DNA of 64,000 bases from Pseudofabraea citricarpa. Taxonomy: Eukaryota > Ascomycota > Leotiomycetes > Helotiales > Dermateaceae. Position numbers and translations under genes: made by a program. The notes beneath the pieces are model-generated. The model was not told where the DNA came from and searched no databases. It was given only the letters and a program-made list of their open reading frames with translations. Location of the stretch: contig JAPWGK010000006.1 in assembly GCA_029641185.1 (NCBI GenBank), positions 930,001 to 994,000 of the forward strand, read 5' to 3'. Positions 12,051 to 24,524 of this stretch are shown in pieces. Positions within the stretch are counted from its first letter, which is position 1, and each line of letters starts with the position of its first letter.

Positions 12051-14785
12051 CTATTTCTTATCCTTGATCTTCGAAATTCCTTCTCCCTCCTTTCTAACAA
12101 TCTTTCGGGGAAGGACCTGAACCTTTCTACTCAGTAATTCTCTCAATTCGGGGCTGATGATCTTAGGTTTCTGGTCTTCCAATTCCTCGCCGCTGTTCCG
12201 GCTTGGGCTATCCTTTCCTTTGCCTTTGTTTTGTCCACTACCATTTACAGTAACATTGACAGATGTATCTGTAGATGTCGTACTGGCTTCTGGGCTAGGG
12301 CTTGAGGGTGGAGTTTCTGTTCTACTATTGGATGCTGTTGTGGCAGAGCTTGATTTTTGTTGGCGTAGCTTAGGTGCAGGGAAGTTGCTCTTTTTGTCGA
12401 TAGCCTCGACAGTTCGCTGAAATCTGCGGAACAGAGCCTCTGCCCGAATGAGGGTGCTTTCTAAATCGAGTGTGCATGAAAGTTCATTGACTGAAATTGT
12501 TAGCATTCGTTAAGATAAACACAAAAGAAGGCCTTACCATATTTAAGGACTTCGTCAAAGTGCTGAAGGTGGGTCATGATGACATCTCTATGCTTCTCCA
12601 AGATCGCGAGCGCGATGAAGAGATGAAAGTTACTACTCATGTAGTCTGTCCAGAGGACCTCCCACAGGTGAAGAATGTCCAACCATTCAAACTCTCTCTT
12701 GTACCAAACCAGAAGCATTCGGAAAAAGAAGAAGAAATTTGTGCTCTCAGCCTTTTGTAGGTGGATATAGAGCTTTGGATCCATCAACTGTACAAGGTGA
12801 TCAAGTTGGACCAGCTGTTTACGCATGCCACTTTGATCACGCAAGAAGTTGCGTTCCATCCGATCCATGAAATGCTGAAAGCCCCAGAAGGCAATCGCAT
12901 CGTCTTGCATGACTGCGTAGATGGGAGCTAAGAGATCTGACATGCCTTGAACATAACCAAGATCTCGGTTATATTCATTATATGTTAGTAGCATATCCTT
13001 CATCTGCTCCAGATGGACATTAGTGCCTACGTCGGCGAACGGCGAAGAGGGATCTGGGTGAGGCGTATCTTCGCCAGCAAAGAGAGGAATTGTACGATCA
13101 GTACGATGAACATCCTTTTCTGCAGCGAGAACCCCAAGGAATGGGTAATGTCAGTTGATGCTGTAAATATGACATAGGCCAATAGTAAAATGACTCACCG
13201 ATTCTTCCTCTTTGCTCTCGCCACCATTCTCCTTCTTCGCCCTCTCCTCCGAGATCAATAAGACGATCCCACCATGCCCCCTTCATCTTCACATATTCAT
13301 CTCTAATATATGCAATCTCAGCCTTACGCTCCTCGGCCGAGCTATCCCACTCATAGACACCTAACAAGAAAAGCCAAGCCTCTTTTCTCACACCATCCTC
13401 AGCATCGAGGCCACCATGGAAAACTCTCTCTTTGACCTCATCAGCTGTGACCTGTAGTCTTCCCGTTCTCTGATCAAAATACGAGTTCCACTCCTTCAGG
13501 GTAACGGTCTTCCTCTTTTCTGCTAAGCTTAGACCACCAATCTCTGTGTCTAGCAGCTCGAAATCTCCCACCCCTGTTTCTTCCATTTCGAGAACATCTC
13601 TGGCGGTCCATATTCTTCTCTCACGGTCCCGCTCACTCTGCTCAGCAATACCCATAGCCCACCGAGCTAAGTATATTCTGGCGCTGTCAAACTCATCTTG
13701 TAAAGTCTGAACCTCTGGATTCTTCAACAGTCTTCTGACCTGAAGTGGTACCTTGGGATTTTCGATAACACTATCTGCAGTCCGTCTTGTAAAAGTTGTG
13801 ACTTTACTGAATTTCTCCATCAAGTTCCATCCAGCCTCTTTAACAAACTTTGTGACAGGATCCATCCCCGCATCTCTTGAGTTTGGGCTTCGAGAAGATC
13901 CAGCCCTTTCTTTATCTGATCTACCGTTGACCAAAGCAGCAGTGACTGGTTTTGAGAATCCTTCCTTGTCCTCTGGACTGGGCTCAACAAGATATATGTT
14001 TGGTTCCGCACCACTCCGCTCAATTTCCACATATCGTTTCAGCCATCGTAAAACCTCGTCGCCACCCCAGAACATTTCTCCATTTGCTCCAAACGGATCA
14101 AAACTTTCTCTTGTTCTCTTTTTCTTTTGTAGTATCGTGCTTTGACATTCGTTATCGTGGAAAAAGAGTGCCGGAAAGCTATCCCCAGCTCTCGTATTGA
14201 TTATGACGCTACCAAACCACCATCCCAAGCTCGGTGGTCGTACAAGCAAGCTGTAGATCCCGGATAGCGGGATGGCAAAAGCATAGTGGCCAATACTGAT
14301 TGACGAGCTATGAGTAGTAGTTGTAGGTGGCGGGGGAACTAGAAATGATTGCTTTGGTGGTGAGTCTCCATCGCTGAGATCCACCTTCACATATGTATTC
14401 AACGCATCTCCGAGAGAGGATTCCGGGAGCCATGCGAGGAGAAGATTCGCTGATGCTCGTTCGCGAGTTTCTTTCGAGGAGGAAGAGGATGGTCTCGAGG
14501 ATGGAGCAGGTTTCTGCTGTAGTAGTGCAATGTACCCGGGGATGTTATCTTTCGCAGAAGGAGTCGGGTGAATGTACACCTGTTGATGTCCTGTCAGCTT
14601 GACCCCGCAGTTTCGGGCATGGATTGGGGAAATACCTTGCTCTTGGAATAGAGAAGTTTAACTCCTCTGCCTGAGGTTGTATGGGTTATGGTATCATAAT
14701 CTCCTTCCTCGTCGTCGCTCATGGCATAGAAACTGTTTGCTGGTGAGACAGGACGGCCAGTGGCGGGGTCGGATTTTGAGGTCAT
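12051..14785 (-). CDS. TBC-domain Rab GTPase-activating protein (Gyp7-like)
   Basis: Four exons on the minus strand (14785-14636, 14579-13199, 13119-12538, 12490-12051) give 850 residues. The N-terminal third matches the layout of Gyp7/TBC1D15 proteins, which act on the vacuolar/late-endosomal Rab Ypt7. The TBC domain follows TLKEWNSYFDQRTGRL at about residue 380. The catalytic Arg finger is in the IEKDVHRTDR motif, read exactly across the second intron. The Gln finger is in DLGYVQGMSDLL. Both fingers are intact, so GAP activity is expected. The C-terminal 130 residues are Ser/Thr-rich and disordered. It stimulates GTP hydrolysis on a Rab protein on endomembranes; Ypt7 as partner is inferred from homology. 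Confidence 0.93.
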
Positions 14786-15974
14786 TGTAGCTACGAAACG
14801 CGCAGTGAGATGCTCTACAGAGAAACTTTGGTGTGGTAATTGCGTTTGAGCTCTAGGAAAAGAGCACTGGGATTTTCTCAAATCATATCCTTTGTGTTGT
14901 AGGGAAAGCGTCGTAATAATGAGGGAGCGATAATAGATGGTGTGTCTTTGGTTATGGCGGCCCATGACGCAGGGCATGTGGCTGATGTTGCGCGGCCGCC
15001 ACGCCAAGAGTCTCGTGATCGCAAGGCAGCCACCACATGTCTCTCATATCTACAGTCTAACTTCCTAGAAGAAGAGGTTAAAGTAATGATGGAAAGTATT
15101 TTCACTGATCAGACTTCTAGGGTAAAAGATTATTATTCAGCAATACATATAGTACACGCATTTTGGCACGAAAGATTTGCTATCTCTTCCTAAATAAATA
15201 TGTGTGAATTGAGAATCTACTTCTCCCGAAGAGTCTAGAGGAATTCGAATTCTCAAGACATAATTCGCAAAAACTCAGTAGTGCATTTAAAATCATGATT
15301 TATGATCAACCAATGTGTTTCATTTTTAGTGGTACTATTACTTTTGGTTTTGCAACTGCCCTTTGTTAATCAATAGTCCCGATACATGCTGATAGTTTTA
15401 AGCTTTCTTGCTAAACAAGAGTAAATCTTATTTAGATATCTTTTCTCGAATCAATAAAGCATAAATAGGATCACAAAGTATGTCATTCACTATGAACTTT
15501 CACTTTCGAGGTTTATAGTACTACTTATATACCGACCTTCTCATCTTTTACTCGCTTTAGCGAGCAAGACCGAAGCTCCTCTTGCTCTTGTCCATAATGC
15601 CACTCTCGAATAATCTCGTAAGACCCCCATTACCAAAACCTACTAACCCATCCTTTATCATAGCAAGGTTTATCTTCGCAAAGAACATTCCATTCTTCAG
15701 ACATATGTACCGCGAGCCTGAAAGGGTAATTGCTCCGTGATACGACCCACTTTATCCTGCATATACACATATCCATTCGGAAAGAATACATACCCCGCTC
15801 TACGATAAGCATTGCACTTTCTCAAGGGCAGTAGTTTTTGCTCTCCTTCTTATACCACTGATTATACTTGCGAATATGTTATCCGCAGGTTCCGAGGTTT
15901 TGTAGTGTTCATTACTGGCCGTCGCTTGCGTGATCAGGCTTGATTGATCTTTTGAAGCTGTTCGTCTCTGCAGA
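14786..15974. other. Divergent intergenic region
   Basis: Nearly 1.2 kb between the starts of the TBC gene and the FAD monooxygenase gene. The centre (15200-15500) is AT-rich. Short frames at 15630-15812 and 15800-16027 have no recognisable product. No repeat or RNA gene is visible. Confidence 0.4.
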
Positions 15975-17422
15975 ATGGAATCCAATCCAAGAACTGCAAA
16001 TGGCTCGAGAAAGCCGGTGATAATCATTGGATCTGGTATGTAGATTTCATTAAATACCAGTTTCGAATAATTGCCTGATTGCGAATCTACAGGCTGTACC
16101 GGTCTTACAATCGCGAATGGACTCCAAAATGTAAATCAATGCCCCTCTTCAGTAAGAAGCCAGCTAAATGTATATCGAGGCGGGGATTCCAGTAGTGGTT
16201 TGTGAGAAGAACCCAGCTCTCTACCTGCCTGGCGAGCGTGACTGGAATATGGGAATACATTGGGGATTTCCGATACTGAAATCCTTGATGCCAGAATCTT
16301 CCGCCGCATTGCTACAATCAGTGCATGTGGATCCAAACACACCCGTTAAACCGATTGATACTCTCTCATTTCTGAACGGCAGTACTGGAGAACTTTTGAG
16401 CGGCTTTCAGATCCCCTACTTTTATCGCTTGCGCCGTTGTAAACTTCGAGCGCTACTTGCCAAGGACCTAGATATTAGATGGAACAAGACACTAAAGGAT
16501 ATCGTATATTCCGGAGGGGAGACTGAGGGATCGACTGCAGTCTTCGAAGACGGTGAGAAAATTGAAGGATGCTTGATTATTGGCGCGGATGGTGCAAGTT
16601 CACAAGTGAGGAAGCTCCTTGTCGGCCCTGAGAAGAGCAGCAACGCGCGCATTCCTTACGTATCAATTTTCGTCCAAGCAAAGTATACCCGAGAACAAGC
16701 CTTGTTTTTGCGGAGTTTCCACCCTCTATATATCTCAGCGTCGCATCCGGACGGCCTATTTGCTTTCTTTGGTCTACAAGATGCGCCCGAGGTTGATAAG
16801 CCCGAGGATTGGACTTTCTTCTGCATGATCTCGTGGCAATCCAGTCTTGAGACTCAGGACGAAGAAGCAGAGACGCTCGGGAACCAAGAGCGACTCAAAC
16901 AAGCTCGAGAACGAGGGGATCGGTTTTGCGAGCCTTGGAAGAGTGCGTATGCGTGGCTGCCAGAAGACCAGCTTGTTTGGTATATCAGGCTAGCAGTGTG
17001 GGATCCCTCGACGAAAGAACACGAGTGGGACAATAGAGGTGGACGAGTCACCTTAGCAGGTGACGCCGCACACCCAATGACTTTCCGTAAGTTTTATTCT
17101 GAAATTCGAAAGAGAGAAGCACTTCATCAAGACTCTATGAGCATCTCGAGAAATATTAAATGCCTTTAACTGACAAGAGCCCACGAAAATAGAGCGAGGC
17201 CAAGGACTCAATCATGCAATAGCCGACTGCGGCGACCTCGTTAGACTTCTAACCACACAAGATAACTCTTCAAAACAAGCAATTGAGAAATATGAAACCG
17301 ACATGAAAGAGCGCGCGGGAGAAGAAGTACGTTCGAGTGTTCTCAACACTACTATGCTCCATGATTGGCAGAAAGTCTTAGATAGTCCTTTGATGAAAGT
17401 TGGTCTGAAAGCAAAGTCGTAA
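15975..17422 (+). CDS. FAD-dependent monooxygenase (UbiH/PHBH fold)
   Basis: Four exons (15975-16035, 16093-16130, 16180-17086, 17193-17422) give 411 residues with all junctions in frame. The dinucleotide-binding GxGxxG motif, IIGSGCTGL, is split by the first intron. A DG motif is at CLIIGADGASSQVRK, and the FAD ribityl/GD motif is RVTLAGDAAHPM followed by RGQGLNHAIAD. This is the complete class A flavoprotein monooxygenase plan. Such enzymes hydroxylate or epoxidise aromatic or polyketide substrates using NAD(P)H and O2. No signal peptide or membrane segment is visible. There is no biosynthetic backbone gene next to it, so its substrate is open. The second intron (about 49 bases) is short and its acceptor was chosen because earlier AG sites bring an in-frame stop. 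Confidence 0.9.
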
Positions 17423-18106
17423 GATGCTGAAATCTGGCAGAAAGGGAAATCCGAAGAGACTAAGAGATAAGCGTATCAAGTGTACATAAAGGCTAGGTCA
17501 CTTCGATTTAAGAAATACATGTGAATAACAAATATCGATTACTGTAAGATCCCAATGACGATTACAAGAGAAGCATGAAGGAGAAGAGAAATGTAAAACC
17601 CCAACAGAAAACCCCAATTCTATGACGACAGAATAAAAAAAGGAAAGATTGATGCAAAAGAAACCCTTAAATTATGCAATCCTCTTTCTCCACTCCCCCT
17701 TCGTATGCTGATCAAAATCTCTCATGCAAACCCATTCTAAGAAAACGAAAACTCCTGCAATGCATTGAACGATTGTAGTAAGTGACTCCGATGCGATGCG
17801 ATTCGATCTTTTCGACGAATAAAAGGAAAACTCCAATGTTGATGCTGTGTTTCTCAACGATGCGGACCCAAGCAAAGAATGAAAGATAGTTGAAATCTAA
17901 TGCGATGCGATGGATACGATTCTTTGCCGCCATGAAGATGCAGGACAGAAGCCGACTCCATTACTCTAATGCTCCATAAAATGCAGCTTGAAAGCGCCAG
18001 AAAATGCCTAGCAAATAATCAAAAACTCCTGGATGATGCGTCTATTATCTTTGAACGCCGAATAATGCAATGTAGAATGAGATGTGTAGATCGGTGGCGA
18101 TGCGGC
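17423..18106. other. Convergent intergenic region
   Basis: Nothing coding is supported. The stretch 17787-17912 repeats the string GATGCGATGCGAT twice, about 110 bases apart. It is probably the 3' untranslated region of the small gene transcribed from 18295. Confidence 0.4.
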
Positions 18107-18295
18107 TTAGTTGTATGCTCCACGGCCTGATTGCTCCTCGGCATCGTTAGATCCGTTGCTGCATGATCCGAAGTTGACTGGAGCAGTCATTCTATACTTG
18201 TCGTCGTCATCGTCATCGTTCTTGGGTGGGACATTGTAGGCACCGCGGCCGTAGAGCTTTGGGGTGATTGGGCAAGTGGAAGTGAAAGCTGCCAT
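18107..18295 (-). CDS. 62-residue protein with two GRGAYN motifs
   Basis: Read from ATG 18295, in the context CAACAATGGC. The frame also extends upstream, but only to a TTG codon. The protein has YGRGAYNV at residues 15-22, an uninterrupted run of six Asp at 27-32, and ends with a second GRGAYN at 57-62. It has two Cys, no signal peptide and no membrane segment. It resembles the small fungal proteins of the DUF3602 type, which carry repeated GRGG/GRGA-x-N motifs and have no assigned biochemical role; that link is from memory of the motif. The upstream sequence looks like an active promoter: a TATA-like element and a long CT-rich leader. Function unknown. Confidence 0.7.
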   Translation of the reverse strand: MAAFTSTCPITPKLYGRGAYNVPPKNDDDDDDKYRMTAPVNFGSCSNGSNDAEEQSGRGAYN

Positions 18296-18475
18296 TGTTG
18301 ATGTTGAGTGATTGAAAGGCGAGAGAATTTTGGAGAGTGATAGAAGGATATTAGAATCGAGAACTTGAGAAGAAGTCAAGTAAAGATATTAGTGGTATTG
18401 TTGTTGGTGTAGTAGTATCAAACTGTGGAGGAGATGATTGTTGTGATGAGCCTCTTCCCTTGGAAGACTCGATGG

Positions 18476-18483
18476 AATATATA
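18476..18483 (-). promoter_or_regulatory. TATA-like element of the GRGAYN gene
   Basis: TATATATT on the minus strand, about 180 bases upstream of the start codon at 18295. It is followed by a CT- and CA-rich leader with repeated CAACA/CACTCAACATC strings just before the ATG. This layout is common for highly expressed fungal genes. No transcript start is visible, so the assignment is inferred. Confidence 0.4.
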
Positions 18484-19968
18484 CCCTTTGTCTAAAGCCT
18501 CACCAGTTCTCTGTACACAAGGCCATGTCAAAAGCATCAGACACAGCCTTCAGGCACCATACAGTCAGCAACTCAATGACCCAAGAAGTTCTCAAGGCAT
18601 CAGCCTCCGTCCAAACCTTCTAAGCATAGACCGAACGGTGTAAGTACCTGCATATTTTGCCGAGACCAGCCGTCCATTCAAGACGGGGGGATGGGCCAAG
18701 GGTCGACGGAGACGGGTTTCGAGGAGGGCTGATGGCTCAGTAGAATGACCGACTGCCTTCGGCATTGTTGACAGCCTCAAGTCCCAAAGATCGGATTGCG
18801 CGTGTTCAGCAAGGATGCTGATGCATGGCACCTGCAAGGTGGGCAACTACAAACGAATTACAGTGGTTGCTGGTTGCATGTAATCACGATCGCGTCGTTC
18901 GGCGTGGGATACTGGAAGGTTAGCTCAGCCCTACAGCCAAACAGTGGGACTTAGCCACCAAGACCTCCACCATGTGGTGATATTATTTTAGGTCATCAAC
19001 GGTTGTGGCTTTCTCTGTGCTTTGCAAAAGTAAGCTGACACAAAGGTGCACCCTTACTGTGCGGGTATACACAAATGCCGCAACAGCGACTCGAGCGAAT
19101 TAGGAATACGAACCCGCTCTGTATATCCGGGTCGGTGAGGAGGCAGTCAATTGACCGCTCGACGCGAAGATGGGAACAGGGGGTGTCAGAGTGAATGGAC
19201 TCGATACAGCAATACTGTGCGACGCCGTAAAGAGCTCCAAGAGGTATTTCTTTTGCGATCCTTAACAGCTTGACGTTGTGCAACCGGGTACATGAAACCG
19301 GCGAGGCTCTGGGAGCTTTGAAACTGCCTTGACGGCCTCATTTCCACGTCAAGCCAAATCCACATTGAAGCACTGCATGCTGGCTCAGACGTTAGGGTAA
19401 AGACAATACTTCAGTGGGCTTCTGGCTCTGTCCTGTGGTCGACTCCACATCGGCTATCGCTTGTGCGCTTGCGCTTCGGCATGTGAGATTTTAGCAAGTC
19501 GGCTATAAATATCAGCCCATCAGTCATCGTCCAGCATGAGAATCGACATGGAAATAGATCTGCCAGTGCTACAACACGCTGCACTGCGCATAATGTCCAA
19601 TCAGACGCATAGAGCCAAGCACTTGAGCAGCAAAACAAGATCAACCATCCAATTTCCATTTGTGGTTCGTACCTTCTGACTAACACTCCAAATTTTTTCC
19701 TTCGCTGCATTTTAGCGAGCGTCAACATAACCCCACGTTTCCATGACCTCACAATGAACAGTCATACTTCAAACGGTACTAGAATGACTGCTTGGATGCA
19801 GATAATCAATATAGCAATGCCCCATCTGCTGACTCTCTGGTGACTCTTCTGAGAGAACTGTATCGAAGAACTTTCGTATTTGTGATGCTTGTCAGCATCA
19901 TTTGCACGCTTAGTACCGTGACAATTAGGAGTTGCGGTGTACATGTGTCTTCATTCTCCATGGCATAA
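18484..19968. other. Intergenic region without a supported gene
   Basis: About 1.5 kb upstream of the GRGAYN gene and downstream of the Mss1 gene. The frames at 18592-18846, 18996-19283 and 19411-19752 (all minus) have no conserved motif, no plausible exon partners and unremarkable composition. No repeats noticed. Confidence 0.4.
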
Positions 19969-21806
19969 TCACTTTCCTACACAGAATCTATGAGAGAGTC
20001 AGCAAAGCAACGTTCCATGGCAGTTGCCGTGTTTCCGATGAGAACTCACTTCTCGAAGACAACCCCCAGTACCTCTTCAACATCACTAGCATCCCCCCTT
20101 CCTGTAATTTTAGAAAGGCAGTTGGCAGCATTTCGGAGGTGCTCTGCTGCGATTACGATATCATTTCTGATTTGAGCCTCCTCTATGAAGAAGTGGAGAT
20201 GTTGCGAGCAACTTGAAAGAAGTTGACGCTGACGTTCGGTCACCCCGAGGAGATCTTCAAGATCCATGGGCAAACTGGTCATGCCTTCAAACTTCTCAAT
20301 CAGTTTGGTGAGAAAGTTGTTGATGTGTCCTGGATCGGGAACTTGTGTTGGATTCTCCCCGAATGAGTGTATTGTTTCAACAGTCGATTCTTTGCACGAT
20401 ATGTTTATGACAGGAACGTTGGACGGTAGCTGGGTGGTAATAATATCTTTGAACTGCTTTATCAGAGGCTGAATCGTGTCAAACGAGACAACATCGCTCT
20501 TGTTGACGACAACAATAGCTTGTGTCGCCTTTGCAGCTATCGAAAGCGTCTCTTCGTCGTAGCTTATAATCCAATTTCCGTCTACATTCTCAACTGAAGC
20601 AAGCGCAATCACGACATCTGATTCTTTGGCTTTGGCTTTGGCACGTCTGATGCCTTCTTCCTCAATGGTTCCAATCAGAGAGGTATAATTCATAGCTGCA
20701 GTATCGCCTGCTGTTCTTAATCCCGCCGTATCTGCAAAGGTACAGAGATAGCCTCTGATATCAAGACTGACCTCCACAACATCTCTTGTAGTTCCCGCCT
20801 CTTGACTGACAATAGAAGCCTCTCTACCTACAATACGATTGAGCAATGAACTCTTCCCAGCATTAGGCGGACCAAGCAATGAGATACGAATTCCCTTTTT
20901 AAGAAGCTCACCTCGATGGCTTGCAGCTTCATGCGTTGCAATTGACCTGAGCATGGCCTTCACATCAATTGTGACATTATTCAAAAGATCTGCAGGTGAT
21001 TCATCAAAATGCTGATCTTCTGAGAAATCAATCAGAGCCTCTAGTTCCCCACGCGCATAAAGAAGCTGCTGACGCCATTCTTCATATGTTCTGCCGAGCT
21101 TTCCGGAATTGCCACGGACCGCAGCACGACGCTGTTGTTCTGTTTCCGCGGAGAGTGTATCGCTCAAGGCTTCCACTTGTGACAAATCCAGCCTGTTGTT
21201 CTGGAAGGCACGCCGAGTGAATTCGCCCGGTTCCGCGTAACGTATTACAAATTTCGAGGTACATCGCGGAATAGCAGCCAATACTGCTTTCACAGTCGCC
21301 GGCCCTCCGTGTACGTGTAGCTCCAAAATCTCCTCGCCCGTTACTGTTTTTGGTGAAGGAAAGTAGAGTACCAAAGCATCAGTATCGAGAATGCTTGATG
21401 GCGATGATGGGTCGTACAATGTTCTAACCGAAGCATACCGGGGTTTTGGGATGGGTTTGAGAGGGCATAGACCTTTGTAAATCTGGAAAGCTGTTAGCTG
21501 AAGTTTTTAACATCTTGTGCGAACTGCAGCAACCTCTAGACATGAAGGGCCAGAAATCCTTATAATAGCTATCCCCGCCCTTCCTGGCCCTGTCGACACA
21601 GCATATATTGTTTCATCTCCAAAATAAGATGCTGGCGCGGTCGAAGAGTGGTAGTAGAATATCTGCGAGGCCGGACAATCAGGAGTAAAGATTTCACTTC
21701 TTTCCAATGCCACTGAGGATCTGCTTATAGACCACCAGGAACGCAAGGCGAGGAAAGGAGCTCTGGCCCGGTGGTACCTAGCCTTGGGAATAACATATCG
21801 GAGCAT
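19969..21806 (-). CDS. MSS1: Mitochondrial tRNA-modification GTPase (MnmE/Mss1)
   Basis: Three exons on the minus strand (21806-21534, 21482-20050, 19987-19969) give 574 residues. The longer frame begins at a TTG, so I take ATG 21806; the resulting N-terminus is rich in Arg, Ser and aromatics, as expected of a mitochondrial presequence. Domains are an N-terminal tetrahydrofolate-binding TrmE fold (DETIYAVSTGPGRAGIAIIR), a helical domain, and an inserted G domain. The G domain has a P-loop (GPPNAGKSS), a switch (EAGTTRDVV), DTAGLR and NKSD. The last exon of only 19 bases supplies the conserved C-terminal FCVGK with its catalytic Cys. With Mto1 it makes the 5-carboxymethylaminomethyl-type uridine at wobble position 34 of mitochondrial tRNAs. 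The first intron has an atypical donor, GTTGCT. Very sure of identity. Confidence 0.96.
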
Positions 21807-22040
21807 TGATAGCTGGACACAAACTTTGTCATTGGTATGTCTGCTTGAAACAGAGAATCTGGTAAAACGAAGGAAGCTCAACGCGATGCGCTTTAGGACG
21901 TGTCCACGTGATGATAAGAAAAATGCAGATAAGATATGTTTTGGATGTACCTAGGTACCTACCTAGGCAGGTATTTTATGAAGAGCTATTGAACCCCAAA
22001 CGCCATTGCTAAATTCACTTTGCCAAATTTGAGATCCTGA

Positions 22041-22918
22041 TTATTTCCTGCCCATGTCTCTTCCTCGATCTCTTCCGTCTGGAGAGCGGCTTCTGCGCGG
22101 CCTTCTGTCATGATCTCTTCTTGACTCCCAGTCATCCTTCCTCGACCTGAATCGATCTGTGCTTCGACTCCTGTGTCTACGGTCCCTTCTTTCTCCACTG
22201 CGACTGCGAACTCTTCGCTCAGCTCGATCTTCTTCCCTCCGTCTGTGTCTATGTCTTTCTCCACTCCTTGACCTATGACGGTGCCGCCTGTGCCTCCTGT
22301 CCCTGCTGCGGCTCCTGCTCCTGTCATCACGGCCCCTGTCTCTTCTTTTCCTAGGTCGTTCTCCCTCGCCGGATCTTCGTAAAAGACCACCCTGTTCTGG
22401 CTGCTCAATGGATTGCTCAACTGTGTCTACCTCCATCTTTCCAACAAAATCTCCAAAGCCCTTGCTGTTGCCTACTTGATCGATTTCGTCATCGCCATCC
22501 TCGGTTTCTTTGATTACCCTCCGCATTTCCCCAACATCAATGTTGTTTGCTCCTGTGCCTTCACCATTCCGTTGAGCAACTGGTAGGCCCAATGCTCGAG
22601 CAAGTGCATCTTCCTCGGCTTCCTTGATTCGCTTAATCTCTTCTTTGCGCTCGCGGACTCGTTTCTCTTCAGCCGTTTCGTTCGAGGAAGTATCATCGTC
22701 GGCTTTCGCGTACCAGCTCAAATCTTTACCCTTCTGCCATCGACCAACAGGGGCCATCAAACTGTGGCCGAGGTAATTCTCGCGATGCTGAGATTTAGGT
22801 TAGTAAAGTTCGATTGGGCTATCAATGACAGGCTTACCTGCGATGTTGAGACATCATCCCAGCTGAAGTTCACCCCGCCTCTGGAGCCTGACTTGCGGAT
22901 GGATGATAGAAGATCCAT
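22041..22918 (-). CDS. MMTAG2-like nuclear protein with RS-rich tail
   Basis: Two exons on the minus strand (22918-22838, 22787-22041) give 275 residues. Residues 1-60 form the conserved MMtag domain: MDLLSSIRKSGSRGGVNFSW, then HRENYLGHSLMAPVGRWQKG across the intron. Next comes an acidic Lys/Glu-rich helix. From about residue 135 to the end the protein is almost only Arg, Ser, Asp, His and Glu in RS/RD/RH dipeptides, as in splicing-associated proteins. Animal MMTAG2 proteins are nuclear phosphoproteins of poorly defined role; association with splicing is an inference from the RS tail. A second, overlapping open frame through the RS tail (21986-22420) is a composition shadow. Confidence 0.9.
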
Positions 22919-23621
22919 TGTTGTAAACGCTTTGAATTTGCTCACTTGGAAATTCGTCCAATTGACTAGAGTATAGGCGTAGAATTGAAGGACTCAACAG
23001 TAAAATCCACTGAAGAATGTGCTGTTACAACAGTTGAGTAGAGACTCAACAGGTGTGTAGCCGAGCTAAAGATGACGGCAAGAGGAATTTAGCATCAGCC
23101 CACTAGGCCACGCGACACCGCTTAGTCATCACAACAAACTCAAGTTGAAGCTGTTGCAAGTGCCGAAGCGACCAAAACTGAATTGACCTGGTGGACCATG
23201 GCAATTGGAGGAAAATGCATTTTGCATTATTTTGAAACAATTTCTTGAAATACTCTACCACCAGATAAAATGGGGTTCATCATTCCAACACAATAATTTT
23301 CCTAGTTTTCAGCATTATCTGCTGTTGCTAGCTCTAGACCGAAGTGTAAGACACTCTAGATAGCGCACCAGGCTCGTGTTTGTCATGCGAGATGGTCAAG
23401 TTCCGATAGCCAAATAGCCTAAGCATTCAAGTTGCTTGCCAGGTTAATGAAACTGGAGAGGTAGTAACCACGGAAGCTATCCATACCGTTTGATTTCCAG
23501 CTACGCAAGTTACGAGCTGCCTCACGTAAGCAGCGTTACCAAATGGTTTCTATAACCTATCTAGGCTAGCCAGCGAAACCGAATAACTTAGTAATTAGTC
23601 TTTAGAACGAGTCCTAGGAGA

Positions 23622-23640
23622 AATATATATATATATATAT
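23622..23640. repeat. (AT)n microsatellite
   Basis: A run of alternating A and T about 19 bases long, inside an AT-rich gene-free stretch. Confidence 0.8.
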
Positions 23641-24480
23641 CAATGAAACTTATTATAGGAGAGGCTGGTACAATTTACTTTTGATTGTTCTCTCAGAAAT
23701 ATCCTTCACCTCCGGATTGCTGCTGGGCTTGCCATCAATGATCCTTAGCTTATATCGTTTCTCCTACTTGAATAAGGAGCTTCTAATCTACTTAGAGTAA
23801 AATTGGTTATCAGCTATGTAACGCTCTTTTCGCCCTTAACCACCACTCCTCTTCTCATACTCTAAGCGAGCTCCAGATCTTAGCCTCTTGCCTTATTTTA
23901 GTTTTGTTAAACTTCCTGACTTACAACCTCCTAAGGCTTTCTATAGGTACAAACAAAACAGTCTTTGATGCACAATAGGCCCTAGATTTTAGATCGAGTT
24001 TAAGCCGCTGAAAAGTTATAAAGTTAACCGACATGCAAGGGCAGCTGCACAAGCCAGAACCGCCGTCAACTCTAGTGGAGACAATATTATGGTACGCAAT
24101 TGAGATCATCCCTCGGAGCAAATTAAGGTGATCAATCTATACTAGCCAACAAAACTGATCTACACAAGCCCTTAGCAAGCGTGGAGAATTAACTGAATGC
24201 CATGGCTCCGTTCCATCTCACCAACCAGGAACATCATTTATTTCACGCTTCTCTCCGAACCACCACCTGAACTTCAAACACAAGTCTGGTGAGCCTGCGT
24301 ACCAGGCGGAACCTCCATTCTCTTCAAGATGAGTTCGAACTTTGATATCTGTAGAAATCGAGGTTGAACTTACTATAAATGGCCTCAATGACGCGAAAAG
24401 ATGTGAAGAGGGTTTGGTCAGAAATGCTTTGCGGCGGAGATACAAAGAAGCCTGGATTATTCGGTTTCGATGATTCCTCT

Positions 24481-24524
24481 ACTTTCTCTTTGTTTCTTTT
24501 TCTTTTTCCTTTTCTTTTTCTTTT
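24481..24524. repeat. Polypyrimidine tract (T/C, one interrupting G)
   Basis: A 44-base stretch made almost entirely of T and C (one G) on the plus strand, in imperfect TTTTTC units. It lies beyond the 3' end of the coiled-coil gene. Low-complexity DNA, no function implied. Confidence 0.75.

Noticed and set aside
21986..22420. 144-codon Gly/Thr/Glu-rich frame overlapping the MMTAG2-like gene
   Set aside because: Alternate-frame reading of the RS-dipeptide tail; typical shadow of biased sequence.
23650..23950. Possible decayed element, with a 33-codon minus-strand remnant
   Set aside because: Stops interrupt it on both sides and I cannot match it to any transposon or gene family.
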